DNA of 64,000 bases. It comes from Typha latifolia. Its lineage: Eukaryota; Streptophyta; Magnoliopsida; Poales; Typhaceae. Location of the stretch: NCBI GenBank assembly GCA_019914945.1, contig CM034102.1, positions 5,197,501 to 5,261,500 of the forward strand. The letters are read 5' to 3'. Positions 39,913 to 50,760 of the stretch are shown here, piece by piece (the first letter of the stretch is position 1; the number at the start of each line of letters is the position of its first letter). A program made the position numbers and the translations under genes. Under the pieces are notes generated by a model. It was given only the letters and a program-made list of their open reading frames with translations, made no database searches and was not told where the DNA came from.

Positions 39913-41241
39913 ATGGATCGAAGCGGCGACCGGATTCGATTCAACGTGGGCGGCGAGGTGTTCGAGACGACGGCTACCACCATCGCCAACGCCGGCCGCG
40001 AGTCAATGCTCGGCGCCCTCCTCGACGACACCTGGAATCCAACTCAGCACCGTTCGCACGAGTACTTCCTCGACCGGAACCCGGCGTGCTTCGCCGTCCT
40101 CCTCGATCTCCTCCGCACTGGCGAACTCCACGTGCCCCCTCACGTGCCGGAGCGCCTCCTCTTCCGCGAGGCCCTCTTCTACGGCCTCCTCGATCACGTG
40201 CGCGCCGCCAGGTGGGGCCCCTTCGACGGCAATCGCCTCCGGCTTGCCACGTCGGTCTCCGGCCGCGCCCCCGGCGATGGCACCGCCGTCCGCGCCGGCC
40301 CTGACGGCGGCTATTCTGTGGCGCACGGTGGGCTCGTCCACGTCTACGACTGGATGCTCGAAGAGCACCGGCCCATCACCCTCGATTATCAACAAGTCAA
40401 CGACATCGGCTACATCGACTCCGACAGCATCGTGCTCACTGCGCGGGAGCGCCTCGGAAAATGTGACGGCGGCATGGGAGTCTTCTCCGCCTCTACCGGA
40501 GAGCTCCGCCATCGCTTCCGCGTCGTCCACGATAAGAAAGTTAAGAGCTTTACTGCCGGCGCTCTCAGTTTTAGCTCGGATTGCAAGATTTTTGCCAGTT
40601 GCAAGGGGAGATTTAACGAGTATGGTATCGGAGTCTGGGATGAGAACAGTGGAAATCAAGTAGATTTCTTCTACGAGCAGCCTGGTTGCTCCTTTGGCGA
40701 TGCTGACAAACTCCAATGGCTGGACGGCTGCAACTGTTTGATGGTGGCCACTTTGTTTCCAAGAACTGACAACTGTTTCATTGGCCTGTTGGATTTCAGA
40801 GAGAAGAGTGTGGTCTGGTCTTGGTCAGATGCCGGCACGGCAGCGTCTCTCGACGAAAAGAGAGTCTTACATGCGATAGCAATGGAGGATAACCAGTCGA
40901 TTTGTGTAGTTAACCAGTATGATGACTTGGGATTCATTGATCTGAGGAGCAATGCAGGGGGGGTGAGATGGAGTTCAAGGAGTAAGCTTATGAACAGGAA
41001 GGTGCCTAATGAGGAGAGCTGTTATCCCAAGCTCGCGGTGCACGACGGCCAGCTCTTCTCATCGATGAACGACAGCATCTCAGTGTTCTGCGGTCCCGAC
41101 TTCGCCCTAACGTCGACGCTGAGAAGGAGCTACGGTGGTTCGATATGCGATTTCTCGATCGGGGGCGATCGGTTGTTCGTGCTGCACAACGAGGAGAATG
41201 TAGTTGATGTTTGGGAGACACCACCTTCTCCGATTGTGTAG
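39913..41241 (+). CDS. BTB/POZ (T1-type) protein with C-terminal WD40-like propeller, intronless
   Basis: Predicted 442-aa single-exon protein resembling the plant BTB/POZ proteins At2g24240 and At4g30940, which have the same length. BTB proteins of this kind can be substrate adaptors for CUL3 ubiquitin ligases or scaffolds. The T1-type BTB is at residues 5-105 (IRFNVGGEVFETT, the NVGG signature; EYFLDRNPACFAVLLDLLRT; EALFYGLLDHV). Residues ~150-435 consist of repeated beta-rich segments typical of a WD40/YVTN-like propeller (GGLVHVYDWML, GMGVFSASTGELRH, GIGVWDENSG, DSISVFCG, NVVDVWET). The start at 39,913 (MDRSGDRIRFNVGG) is chosen because it begins right before the BTB; an in-frame ATG at 39,748 would add a low-complexity, Phe-rich leader unlike the family. 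GC content is very high in the 5' half and drops after ~40,560. Confidence 0.9.
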   Translation: MDRSGDRIRFNVGGEVFETTATTIANAGRESMLGALLDDTWNPTQHRSHEYFLDRNPACFAVLLDLLRTGELHVPPHVPERLLFREALFYGLLDHVRAARWGPFDGNRLRLATSVSGRAPGDGTAVRAGPDGGYSVAHGGLVHVYDWMLEEHRPITLDYQQVNDIGYIDSDSIVLTARERLGKCDGGMGVFSASTGELRHRFRVVHDKKVKSFTAGALSFSSDCKIFASCKGRFNEYGIGVWDENSGNQVDFFYEQPGCSFGDADKLQWLDGCNCLMVATLFPRTDNCFIGLLDFREKSVVWSWSDAGTAASLDEKRVLHAIAMEDNQSICVVNQYDDLGFIDLRSNAGGVRWSSRSKLMNRKVPNEESCYPKLAVHDGQLFSSMNDSISVFCGPDFALTSTLRRSYGGSICDFSIGGDRLFVLHNEENVVDVWETPPSPIV

Positions 41242-43414
41242 TCTTGAATTTGAATCCCTTTCTTTTATTTCCTTTATCTTACAAGTTCTAAGAAGAAGAA
41301 GAAGAAGAAGAAGAAGAAACAGAGTAGAGGAATGTGTTGTTGTCCCAATGAAGGAATTGGGAGATCTATTATGAGACTACCTAGCAAGTTTGCTCTCATA
41401 TATTTGGAATGTAAGTAAATGTTTTTTTTCGTCTAGGAATGATACAGTGTGATTGCTTAACTGCAACAGTCGTTCTTGTGCGTTCAAATCTCAGAATCCT
41501 TCAATTCAATGGTTAACTTCCAAGCCAAAACAGAGCTATCGTATGCTCTGCTACTAGTGTTCTACTAAAAAAAATGATGACCAATTCCACAAGAAACACT
41601 GCCTCTTCTTCTAGTTTGATCTTTCCAACCGATCCCTTGCAGTAAAGACTCTTCTAAGGCAATGATGCTTCACATGAGCAGTTGCAACTCTAGATAAAAA
41701 GGATTGGTTGCTGAGCTTTTGCTTTTACGGTTGGTGCACATAACTTGGGATTCAAGGCAGTGACAACAGAGCAGCACCGAATCCTAAGACGGATTAATCC
41801 CACCAATAGACAATGTGATGGTTAACCTTAGACCTCCCAGAGCTTTCAACTCCAGATAACTTTGGCATTTACTTAGATAACTTAAACCAGAAGCATAGGA
41901 TTTTGGACCTCAGGAGGATGACAGCAAACACATCCTATAACAGGGGCCCCCCAGATATTTCTTTTTTGAATCTTAGAAAGGACCCATTATAGTCACAATT
42001 ATGCAACAGGCACTGGCTATCCTCTGTAGAATAAACCCAAAGAACTGGGTGACAAATCTTGTGATCATTATGTCACTTGGTCCTCAAGGAACGGAAGTGA
42101 GTTATTGTGATGGGAATTGTTGTTTCTTAGCTTTAAAGTTCATGAGGAGGAGCTGGGTCATTCATTGTTATTAATGTACACCAAAGAGATATCGTCTATT
42201 TTGTGACAAGATACAGTTATGAAGGAGGCTCCACTTACTCGGAGTTTAGGGAGGCCAATTGTACATGCACCAACTTAAAAAGAGCCCTACTAGAATCTGA
42301 TTCAAATATTTCAGCACCAGATCAACCTCATTTTTGGGTATCAAATGGCATGTCACAGCACTAATGATATGTTAAAAGTTGTCATAAACATCACTACTCA
42401 GTAAAGCAAAATGGGCTGGCTATGTTCAAGATCTTTTCCGCACCTCGGGCTAAGCTTAGTTCGAGCTCGATTTTGGCCCAGGTTGGTTTAAAGCAGACTC
42501 ACCAATCAACTATGTATACATATGGCCTAATCCTTTAATTACCTGGCATGACCTGAATTGATTGCTTAAATAATTATGTATCTTATATTATTTACTTTTT
42601 CTTCACTCAGGGTATTTTTTTTGTTCTTTTAGTCTTTACGACTTTATTTTTCTTCTTTTCTTCCTTCTTAATTAAAGTTACAAATAAATAAATTAATCTA
42701 GCCGGGGCCCGACGAATTATTCATTTCTACCAAATTTTTGTATTTTCTAACTCAATATGAGTTCCTAATTTATTATCTAATTACTTAAGCTTTTGATTCA
42801 ACTAGTTATCTAACATAATTTCTGATTATGCAATCAAAACTCATTACCCAATCTAATCTATATTTTCTACTATGCTATGTAAATGAGCCATTAAACTGTC
42901 TTAAGTGTGAATCCATCATCTTAGTTGTGCCAAGCTCGGCTATATTGAGAGAATCGAAAGGCAGAGCTCTCAAAAATCTGTCTTCTTTTTTCCACCCACC
43001 AAAAATGCAAATATCGTGATTGAACCAAGAACGTGGATTCCATTATTAAACAAAGTATAAATCGATTGATAAATCTATAATACTAGTAAGTATATCTAAT
43101 GTCCTCTTAATCCATCAACAATCCACAGGGACGTATAATGAAATCCTACCTGAATTTTTTAAAAAAAAAAACTCTCGGTTTTCTGTTTTCCCAGTGTTTT
43201 CCAAAGAACAAGTATCAGAGGAAAATTATCAAATAGGTTGTGGGCATGAGGAGAACCATCAAATTTGATCATTAATTTCCATGTTCTGACATATTCATTT
43301 GCACAATTACTCATCGATTGATCTCAAACAGCAGTACTCCATCTTTCTGACTTTACTAATTAATAAAAGAAAAATAAAAAAAGAGAGGGAAATAATCTCC
43401 ATCCAAACTACTTT
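41242..43414. other. Convergent intergenic region, BTB and WRKY 3' flanks
   Basis: An (AAG)n repeat lies at about 41,291-41,319 in the BTB 3' UTR. The rest is AT-rich without coding signal. A short GAGCTCGATTTTGG-type stretch near 42,460 resembles the AGCTCGAGCTCG words found in the 15-18 kb repeat array, suggesting a shared dispersed repeat. Confidence 0.5.
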
Positions 43415-44710
43415 TTAACAGTCTCGATAGTTAGTCGATGGAAGTTGAATTCTCCCAGAGATCGCAGTGGCAAGTGCAGTGGTGAAGTTGGGATCTTTCG
43501 TCAGATAAGATGCCATTTGCTCTACCATAAGTCTTTGGAACTCAGGTGACTCAATCTCCTTGCACGCATCTCCATTGCTTTGTTGCTGCAATCCTTGCTT
43601 GGTGAGATCAAGAGTAATCGTCGGGCCCGAAGAATCGATCGAGATCGAGCATGGAAGCGATCCATTTTGGCTCGCCCCGTTCGCCGCCTCGCCTTGCGAA
43701 GGATTGCTATGGTTGTGCTCGCCTTCATACGTTGCTATTAGGATCGTTCTATCATCTGCACTTTTTTGCACCTAGTAGGTAGAAATGAACATGATCATAG
43801 AATATTATTAGCTTTGTTACTTCATATTGGTGTGAAACTATATACATATTTATGTGATTGTGTTTTTAATACCTTCTTCTTTACTGGACATGAAGGAGCA
43901 AAGGAGCATCTATAGTAGGCTCTAGGAGATGGGTTGTCTCTTGTGACCTTTTGCCCATACTTCCTCCATTGGTATCCATCTTTGACCACCTAAGGATTAC
44001 ACAACAATATATGAGAACCAAGTTGCGAATTTTCTTTATTATTATCATCATGTTATTGATTTTAGGGGGTCTCTATGGAGCTCACCAGGCTCGAATCGGA
44101 TGGACCGATTCGTTTGTAAACTTTTGCGATCTTGGGCTTCTGTTCTTCCCTCACCCTTTTGCATGAATCCTCGGTCGACATGGAATCGGTACGATTGTTG
44201 TTGATGCCGTCGATTGGATCACAAGCTGCTTCGTTCCATCCGATCTTCCTCTTCGCCGGCGGCGAAGCTCTTCCTCTCCGATCGGAAGACACGCTCAGAT
44301 TCAAGATTTGATTCTTGAGAGCGCTGCAGTCGTCGTCCATGTCCTTGAGCTTCTCGATCAGCCTCTTCTTCTCCTCCTTCATCTGATACAGTTTAGCTTC
44401 CAACGATCCGACCTATAACAAACGCACTATATGACATTAGAACTCCGCAGTGCTTAGAAATTAATACGACACAAAGCTTCGTATAAAAAAAGAATCTCTT
44501 TCTCTTACGACTGCATTCCCTTCAACTTGTATAGGATTATTTGGTACCTCTCCCTGCTCAATTCATGGGGATCAACTTACTAACCATTAATTCCGAATTC
44601 GACAAAACGTACCGACCAAAACATGCATGCATGCGTGTACTCACCGGAGCTTGGTCGGAGAAGGGGAGAATTCCGAAGCTGAGCCCGAGGCTAAGGTCAG
44701 CGAAGTCCAT
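43415..44710 (-). CDS. WRKY: WRKY transcription factor, group IIa (WRKY40-like), 4 exons
   Basis: Predicted 288-aa nuclear factor binding W-boxes (TTGAC); group IIa members regulate defence and ABA responses. Exons on the minus strand: 44710-44645, 44412-44086, 43989-43873, 43771-43415 (stop), all phase 0. Residues ~23-55 form a leucine-zipper-like helix ([19 protein letters not shown]) as in group IIa. The WRKY domain runs from about 132 to 193: WRKYGQK at 139-145, zinc ligands C159, C165, H189 and H191 (C-X5-C-X23-H-X-H). The intron between exons 3 and 4 splits the domain at PVKKK|VQ, the position typical of groups IIa and IIb. The C-terminal [20 protein letters not shown] motif is also shared with IIa proteins. 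The first exon encodes only 22 residues ([13 protein letters not shown]). Confidence 0.95.
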
Positions 44711-44801
44711 GATCAATCCAAGAAGCTAAGCTACAACAAATGCTTATTTGGATTTTAAAAGAGGATGAATCAATTGTTCTAGAGGAACGGGGTACCAGTC
44801 C

Positions 44802-44808
44802 TTATAAA
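44802..44808 (-). promoter_or_regulatory. Probable TATA box of the WRKY gene
   Basis: TTTATAAG on the minus strand, about 95 bp upstream of the WRKY start codon, in a GC-richer neighbourhood. It is the only TATA-like word at a plausible distance. Inferred from position. Confidence 0.5.
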
Positions 44809-47092
44809 GAAAGCAAACTTGGGATTATCAAATGACTTTGAGACGAACCTGTGGAGAAACAGTAAATGATGATGTCAAATTGTATCACGTCATCAAATGA
44901 GGCATGGCTTGACACCAATGCTGCTGAGGTCATTAAAATCTCGTATGATTCTTTTGAGGGTGTCAATTTTTGTTTTTGTTTTTTTGGGAGGAAATTAGAT
45001 GGTCCTGAAGACCTTTATTCTCTTTCATTTCGATTTCTTTTTATGCATCAAAATTATTTTTTTATATTCCATACTAAATTGTTAATTTATACTTAATATC
45101 TATCCGATCAATCTATTTTATATCAAATCAAAAAGCCTTTTTTTTATTATTCTATTTTATATTATATCAAATATAATTATTAATATACTTATTCTAAAAT
45201 ATAAATATAATTTATTTTTAAAATAAATTTATTATTTAAGAATAATAAATAAAAATATATATTCTAAAATTAACTATATTCTTAAAATGAGCGAAGCCTT
45301 AGTGATTCTCGGTGAAGCTATATAACATTTGTGGACAAAGTGCATCATTGTCTTGACTATTTTATTTTATGTCTACATCTCTCCGAAGAGTCATCAGAAC
45401 GTCACCAAGGAGGAGCTTTTTTACAACAAGACCAACATACGTAAATGATATGGGAAAATTATTTTCCTCCCACCATCCTGAAATGGCAACTACACAGTGG
45501 ATTTTGATTTAAATTGAAATGTTTCCATTACTATTCTATGTTAGTGAAATTGTTGGTATGAATTTAAATATAATTCTCCCATTCTGACTCAGATTCGTTT
45601 GAAACTAGTGGCTGTTTGTTGAATCCTAACAAACCAAAAAAAAAAAAAGAACCAATGGGTATTAGTCCTTTTTTTTAAGATATAGATAATAATAAAAACA
45701 AAGACTAGACGTTATCGAATAGTCTTTATATTTATTACCATAAAGATGCTCTACAATTAACTAATACGACTCAGAATATTTGCCTAGTTGTCGGATAATT
45801 TTACAACATATTTCAATGTTAGGGTTGGTGAAGAAGCTTCAGTGTTGCACAAGTAAAATAGTCGATCGGTTTGGATTAAAGATTATCTGTCGGTTTATCT
45901 TCCTACACATCATTTGTTATAGAAAATATATATATATATATAAAATTTGCTGCAATAGATGGTAACTTTTATTTTATTGATCCAGTGAACTGTTCAAATA
46001 AGTCTGCACAGACCAAAAGATGGAAGAAACTTATACGGATAGAAATCTCCACGCAATAGCTTAACATTTGTGTCTCTTTCTTATATTGATCTTGTTGCGT
46101 CCAATGAATGGATCTTTGAAGCACATCACAATAAGTCCTAATACTTTAAAATGATATGATGAATACAAAGCTAGCTTAAGTGATTATATGTGCTCACATA
46201 CCCATGAACTAATTAAGAGATTCTATTGAGGTTGACGAAACCTATGCTTTATTTTTTCTTCGTATTTCCTTAGCGTAGCTAGCTAATATATAAATAGGTT
46301 CAATATGTCACTACCTTTTCTAAGAAAATTGTAGATTATAGTGTGAATTATCCCCGGCCAACTTATGCTATTGAATCGAACTTTCATATCTTCAATGAGA
46401 CTAAGTCATCCTCTAAAAGAGAATAAGAAAAGAATCGATTTCTTAGCAAATATGCATGCGATGAAGGGAAAATCCTTGTCCGCCACATGTTTAACAATCA
46501 CAAGGAACTCTTTTGACCTACGATATAAGCATTAGCAATTTCATGAGATAAAATTATACCTTGAGTGTCTACTTAAAATTCTGCCCTTGTTCTTAAATAG
46601 TTTGTCAATTTAAATTCAGAATATGAAATCAAAGTAAAAACAATACCATAATTGAATTAGATAGGAAAATGTTTATAAAAGAGGTAGACATTAGTCTGCC
46701 AATAAATTTAATTGTTTGTACATATTATATATATTTATTTACGTTATTACTTGCATATTTCGCATTAATTGGGGTGATTAGAATTAGTCTAAACAATGGA
46801 GTTTCTATAGGCATCATACCCTTTTTTTGTGAAAATTCCTAGTTGACAGGAAAGGAAGATAAAGATAGTGTAAGCCTACAATGATCACGAAAGTCTCCTT
46901 TAATGAACTTACATAGATAACAACTATGGCTTCAGAAGAAATTTCAGTTAGAACACATATAAGATGCAAATTATCTTTGGAAGGCTTTGAGAAACTTTTG
47001 GTAACTCTACTTATCATTTATTATTGAAGGAGAAAAAAATGACTAAAGATAAATTCCTCTTTTCTTGGCAAAATCAGAAATCATAAATTTTA
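44809..47092. other. AT-rich intergenic DNA upstream of WRKY
   Basis: Very AT-rich, especially 45,060-45,290 (nearly all A/T) with a short TA run at about 45,928-45,942. No gene or complete transposon is supported. Confidence 0.5.
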
Positions 47093-47840
47093 GACAAATA
47101 CTTCAATGCACCTTTAAAAATTAAAATTTTAATCTAACCGCTATAATAGCCACTTTTTATACCCGGCACCTTTTCCGGTAGCGGTTTCAAAACCACATTA
47201 CGTAAGAAAAATAGTATATTAGTTAAGAAGATTTAATTATATGTGCCTAACTTCCCAATTTTCTTATTATACCCTTGAAGATCTTAACCATTAGATCTTC
47301 ATCAAACTAATTGATAAACAATTAACTTTACTGCATGGAAGAAGCGCTCTACACGTTTTTTTTCTTCCGTTAAGATTTCTCTCTTAAATATAATTATGCC
47401 TTAATTATAGGAGATATTATTTAATATTAAATAATTTAAATTTGATTCTTTGAAGATAAACTTCAATTTAAATATAATTCTCTATCTCTATCTATTAAAA
47501 TTTAATTTAAATCAATATTAAACTAATGGGAGATATATGTAAATAATAAAAAATAATTAAAAAGATAAAATGTAATTAAATTTTCATCAAGTTAATTATA
47601 AAAGACATCGATATCCTTATTTTGATATATATACATTACTCTCAGTTAATGATATATATGTTTTTTACTTGATAAAATATTAAGATAATATAATTATCAA
47701 AAAATAATGTGTAAGATTATATATCTAAAAAAATTACCTAGTGAACTGATAATATCTTTTATTTCTATTATACCCTTAAAGATCTTAACCGTTAGATCTT
47801 CATCAAATATTAGCTCTATGGCACGGAAGAAACGCTCTAA
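47093..47840 (+). mobile_element. Copy A of a ~0.7-kb non-coding repeat element
   Basis: The block starting GACAAATACTTCAATGCA is repeated in reverse orientation at 58,741-59,392. Shared landmarks in order: GCTATAATAGCCACTTT, AACCACATTACGTAAG, GTGCCTAACTTCCCAATTTT, TTAACCATTAGATCTTCATC, CTCTCTTAAATATAATTATG, GTTAATTATAAAAGACAT, AATGTG(T/C)AAGATTATATA. By eye identity is about 90%, with copy A carrying a ~55-bp AT-rich insertion near 47,620-47,680. Within each copy, a ~75-85-bp segment near one end (47,268-47,352) recurs near the other end (47,769-47,840), so the element is bounded by imperfect direct repeats, as in a small TRIM-like element. No target duplication or primer-binding site could be confirmed. 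Confidence 0.65.
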
Positions 47841-49879
47841 ATTTTAAGCATGAGGATTTGTCCATGAAATATATATCAGAGCATATATTTGATCTTATCC
47901 CTTCTCTTATTGCAGAACTGTCTCTATGTTTCTTTTTAAAATATTCACCTCCTATTATATGTTCCTTTCATTTTTCATAACTTCATATGCAAGCAATTCT
48001 TGCCTGCAAGTACTACTCTTTCAACAAAATGGTAATCTATTTATCGTGTCTTAATTACCTTAGCACTTCTTTACGCATTAGACTTTTCTTTGTTAGTAAT
48101 GATACCCATTAAGAAGTTCTTGCTTGCTAGCCGGTGAGAAGTCTTTGACACTGGGTTTGCTTTACAATGTACAGCCAAAAGAGATTGAATCAGCTAGTTG
48201 AAGACCAGCATCAAAAGTGTCATGTCCTCATGCCACTTGTCCAACCACTGCAAGAGGAGCAAAGACTAACTATATCAGTTTTGGTACTCAAATGGTCCAA
48301 TGAGGTGATGTGCCTATTGAGATTTACAAGTAAACATGCAATACCCTTGAGTCTTTTCCCAGTCAATGAAGCAGTTTGAGTCGATGAGAAGAAAAAAAAA
48401 AAGGTTAGAGATTAGCCCATAGAACTTGTACAGGAGTTTCACGTTCAGATTGGATAACCAACTCATAATCTACTCACAGGAGAAGAAATTAACTTAGTCT
48501 ATGGGAAGAAAAAACTGGGGCAAGAGAACTAGTAGAATATCTCACATGCACTGTCGATCCGTGTGCTGATATTCAAATCAACGAACTGAGTCCTAATCTA
48601 CTTGCAGGATAAGAGAAAAGAATACCAAATAGATACATGGAATGATAAAAAGAGATAAGTTTGTCCAATATTATTTTTATTTAGTCACTTCCACTGACGC
48701 AGAAGTCAACGTTCTTATTTTTTTTCTGAAAAGGTGCAACTACCCTGTAGGAGATAAATTATCTGCACAATTATCCGAAGGTAAATGTAAACTTTTCTGA
48801 TCACGAGCATACGAGATTAAATATAGACAAAGGGGGCACAGAACCTAATTGATAAAAAGAGACACTTTCTATTTATGAGATGTTTAGACGATTCCTAAAT
48901 AACTCAATCTGAAGACAATGTAATAAATATAATCAAATTAAGAGATTTCTACTAAAAGATTCAGACAAAATAAAATCGCCAAGTATCACATTAAGGTTCA
49001 ATTAATCTACATCATCTATCAATTTAATGCTCAGCAACACTATCACTAATCAAGTATTATGAATAATAATATACCTAGTATGGAGAATGCAAGCATAATT
49101 ATGCAACTGATCATCATGAACGTAAAATAAAATATGCATGTTATGTATTTAGTAAGCATAGTCCGACATGACTCCCGCTAACCCTATCCACTACTTACGC
49201 GTGGTGCAACCCCTTTACCATCATCACCCATACTCAACAATCATAAAAGCACCTAAGAGATGATAGATCCTAGCGCTTGAATTACCTTGGCGAAAAGCAT
49301 GCCAGTTATCCACCACCGAAGATTAAGGAACCTAGTTGTGAGACCACCACATGAGTCAATATCACAGACAAAAGTCTCTAAGCTTCTAGCTCCTTTGCAC
49401 CATCATGCAACAAATCATGAGCAATCACTCAAGGATGCCATTACCCTACGTTATTGGATGCCACTTGGTGTATATCATCCTACATTTTTTGCATACTTTA
49501 AAAGGTTGACTCTCGTCAATCGATAGTAAGTTGCCCATCGCCCAATTAGACTATCTAATTGTTTGAGATCCGTAGACTAAAACCTCAAGTATGAGCCCTA
49601 TTTTATCATAATATAAATGCGCTCGCCCTTATCCCTAACTGGAGAGATGTTGGGTATTGTTGAGACATAGAAATGAAAGAATACCAACAAAAATAAAATA
49701 GTAGACGGGTTATCATACCTAAGTATGCTAATGAATATGCATAACAATCAAACTAATAGTAGTTATATCAGGTAGCATGATAAACAAACATGTGCTACTA
49801 TGGCAAATAGGTTATCATGCCATAAATGATTATTTAAATTATAACACATTACATCAAGCGATAACAACAAGGGTTGATC
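47841..49879. other. Gene-free intergenic DNA, possibly transposon-derived
   Basis: Moderately AT-rich and without any recognisable protein family in six frames. The short frames at 48,167-48,379 and 49,287-49,526 lack similarity to anything I know and have no usable splice context. Confidence 0.45.
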
Positions 49880-50760
49880 GACCATATGTCTGAATTTGCT
49901 AAAATTCCCCGGTGATAAGCGATTCATACTAGTCCCAACTTATTCTAGGGCGAGCATTTGCCCAGTCGAACCCAGGTCACTTGGCCTAGCTAAACCCAGC
50001 CTAAACGTGGGTAATCCCCAACCTGATTAGGTTGGGGCTCAGACCGAGGTAGGGAGGGGCTATTACCCCTCCCGCTCGACATCGTCCCTATGAGAGGGAC
50101 GGACGTCGGACCGCCACATACGACGAGGTTGTGCCGAGGGGGATGCCACAAAGGGCCTCTTGACCCCAATGACTACCCACGATCACCCTTCGACACCTAA
50201 TAGCCTAAGGAAGGGGACGAGTGCGACCAAGGTGGCACCAATGCCAAGGAGTGGCCATTCGCCACGACGAGGCACTGAGAGGCATCGATCAAGGAAAGGG
50301 AATGAGGAGGGAGGGTTGTGGCGATCCACCATAGGCTATGGTGAGGTACTCGAGTGTCTCACCAGTGTGAACCGGGTACGCCTAGCTCACTTATTGCCAA
50401 AATCGACCGACCACCCGTTGTCGCCGACTAGTCATGCACACACAAGGCCTACGACCACACGTGCCCAAAGTGTCACTTCTCTATACTCGAAATGACAAAA
50501 GTAGATATGAGGGTGCAAGGGAGGAGGACTTATCGACGATGGCCGAGTTCATTAGCTCTAGCCATGGCAAACAACAACTAGGTGGGGTTGGATGGTGAAG
50601 GGGCAACTTGGAGAAGGGTGAAGGAGAGGGGTGGCGGCCCATTACTTGAGGGGTCGGCCAAGCATAGGGGGCCTTAGGCCTACCCCTCCCTCGCCAGGCA
50701 AGTGTGGAGGGGAAGAAAGGTGAGGGAGTGCACGCGCAAAGCATGTGGGCCGCCCTTTTT
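49880..50760. other. GC-rich block of probable retrotransposon origin
   Basis: Composition changes abruptly from AT-rich to GC-rich at about 49,900 and back at about 50,755, unlike any flanking DNA. It contains a 9-bp-arm inverted repeat, CCCCAACCT-GATT-AGGTTGGGG, at 50,016-50,037. The word content (GGTTGGGG, CGAACCCAGGTCAC, GGGACGGACGTCGG) and lack of a long open frame suggest an LTR or untranslated part of a retrotransposon. I could not find paired LTRs, a primer-binding site or a target duplication, so this is inference from composition. Confidence 0.35.

Noticed and set aside
40003..40716. 237-aa frame antisense to the BTB gene
   Set aside because: Ala/Glu/Val-rich shadow frame produced by high GC3 on the coding strand.
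50160..50495. 111-aa plus-strand frame in the GC-rich block
   Set aside because: Pro/Thr/Arg-rich and without domain; explained by the GC content of likely retrotransposon DNA.
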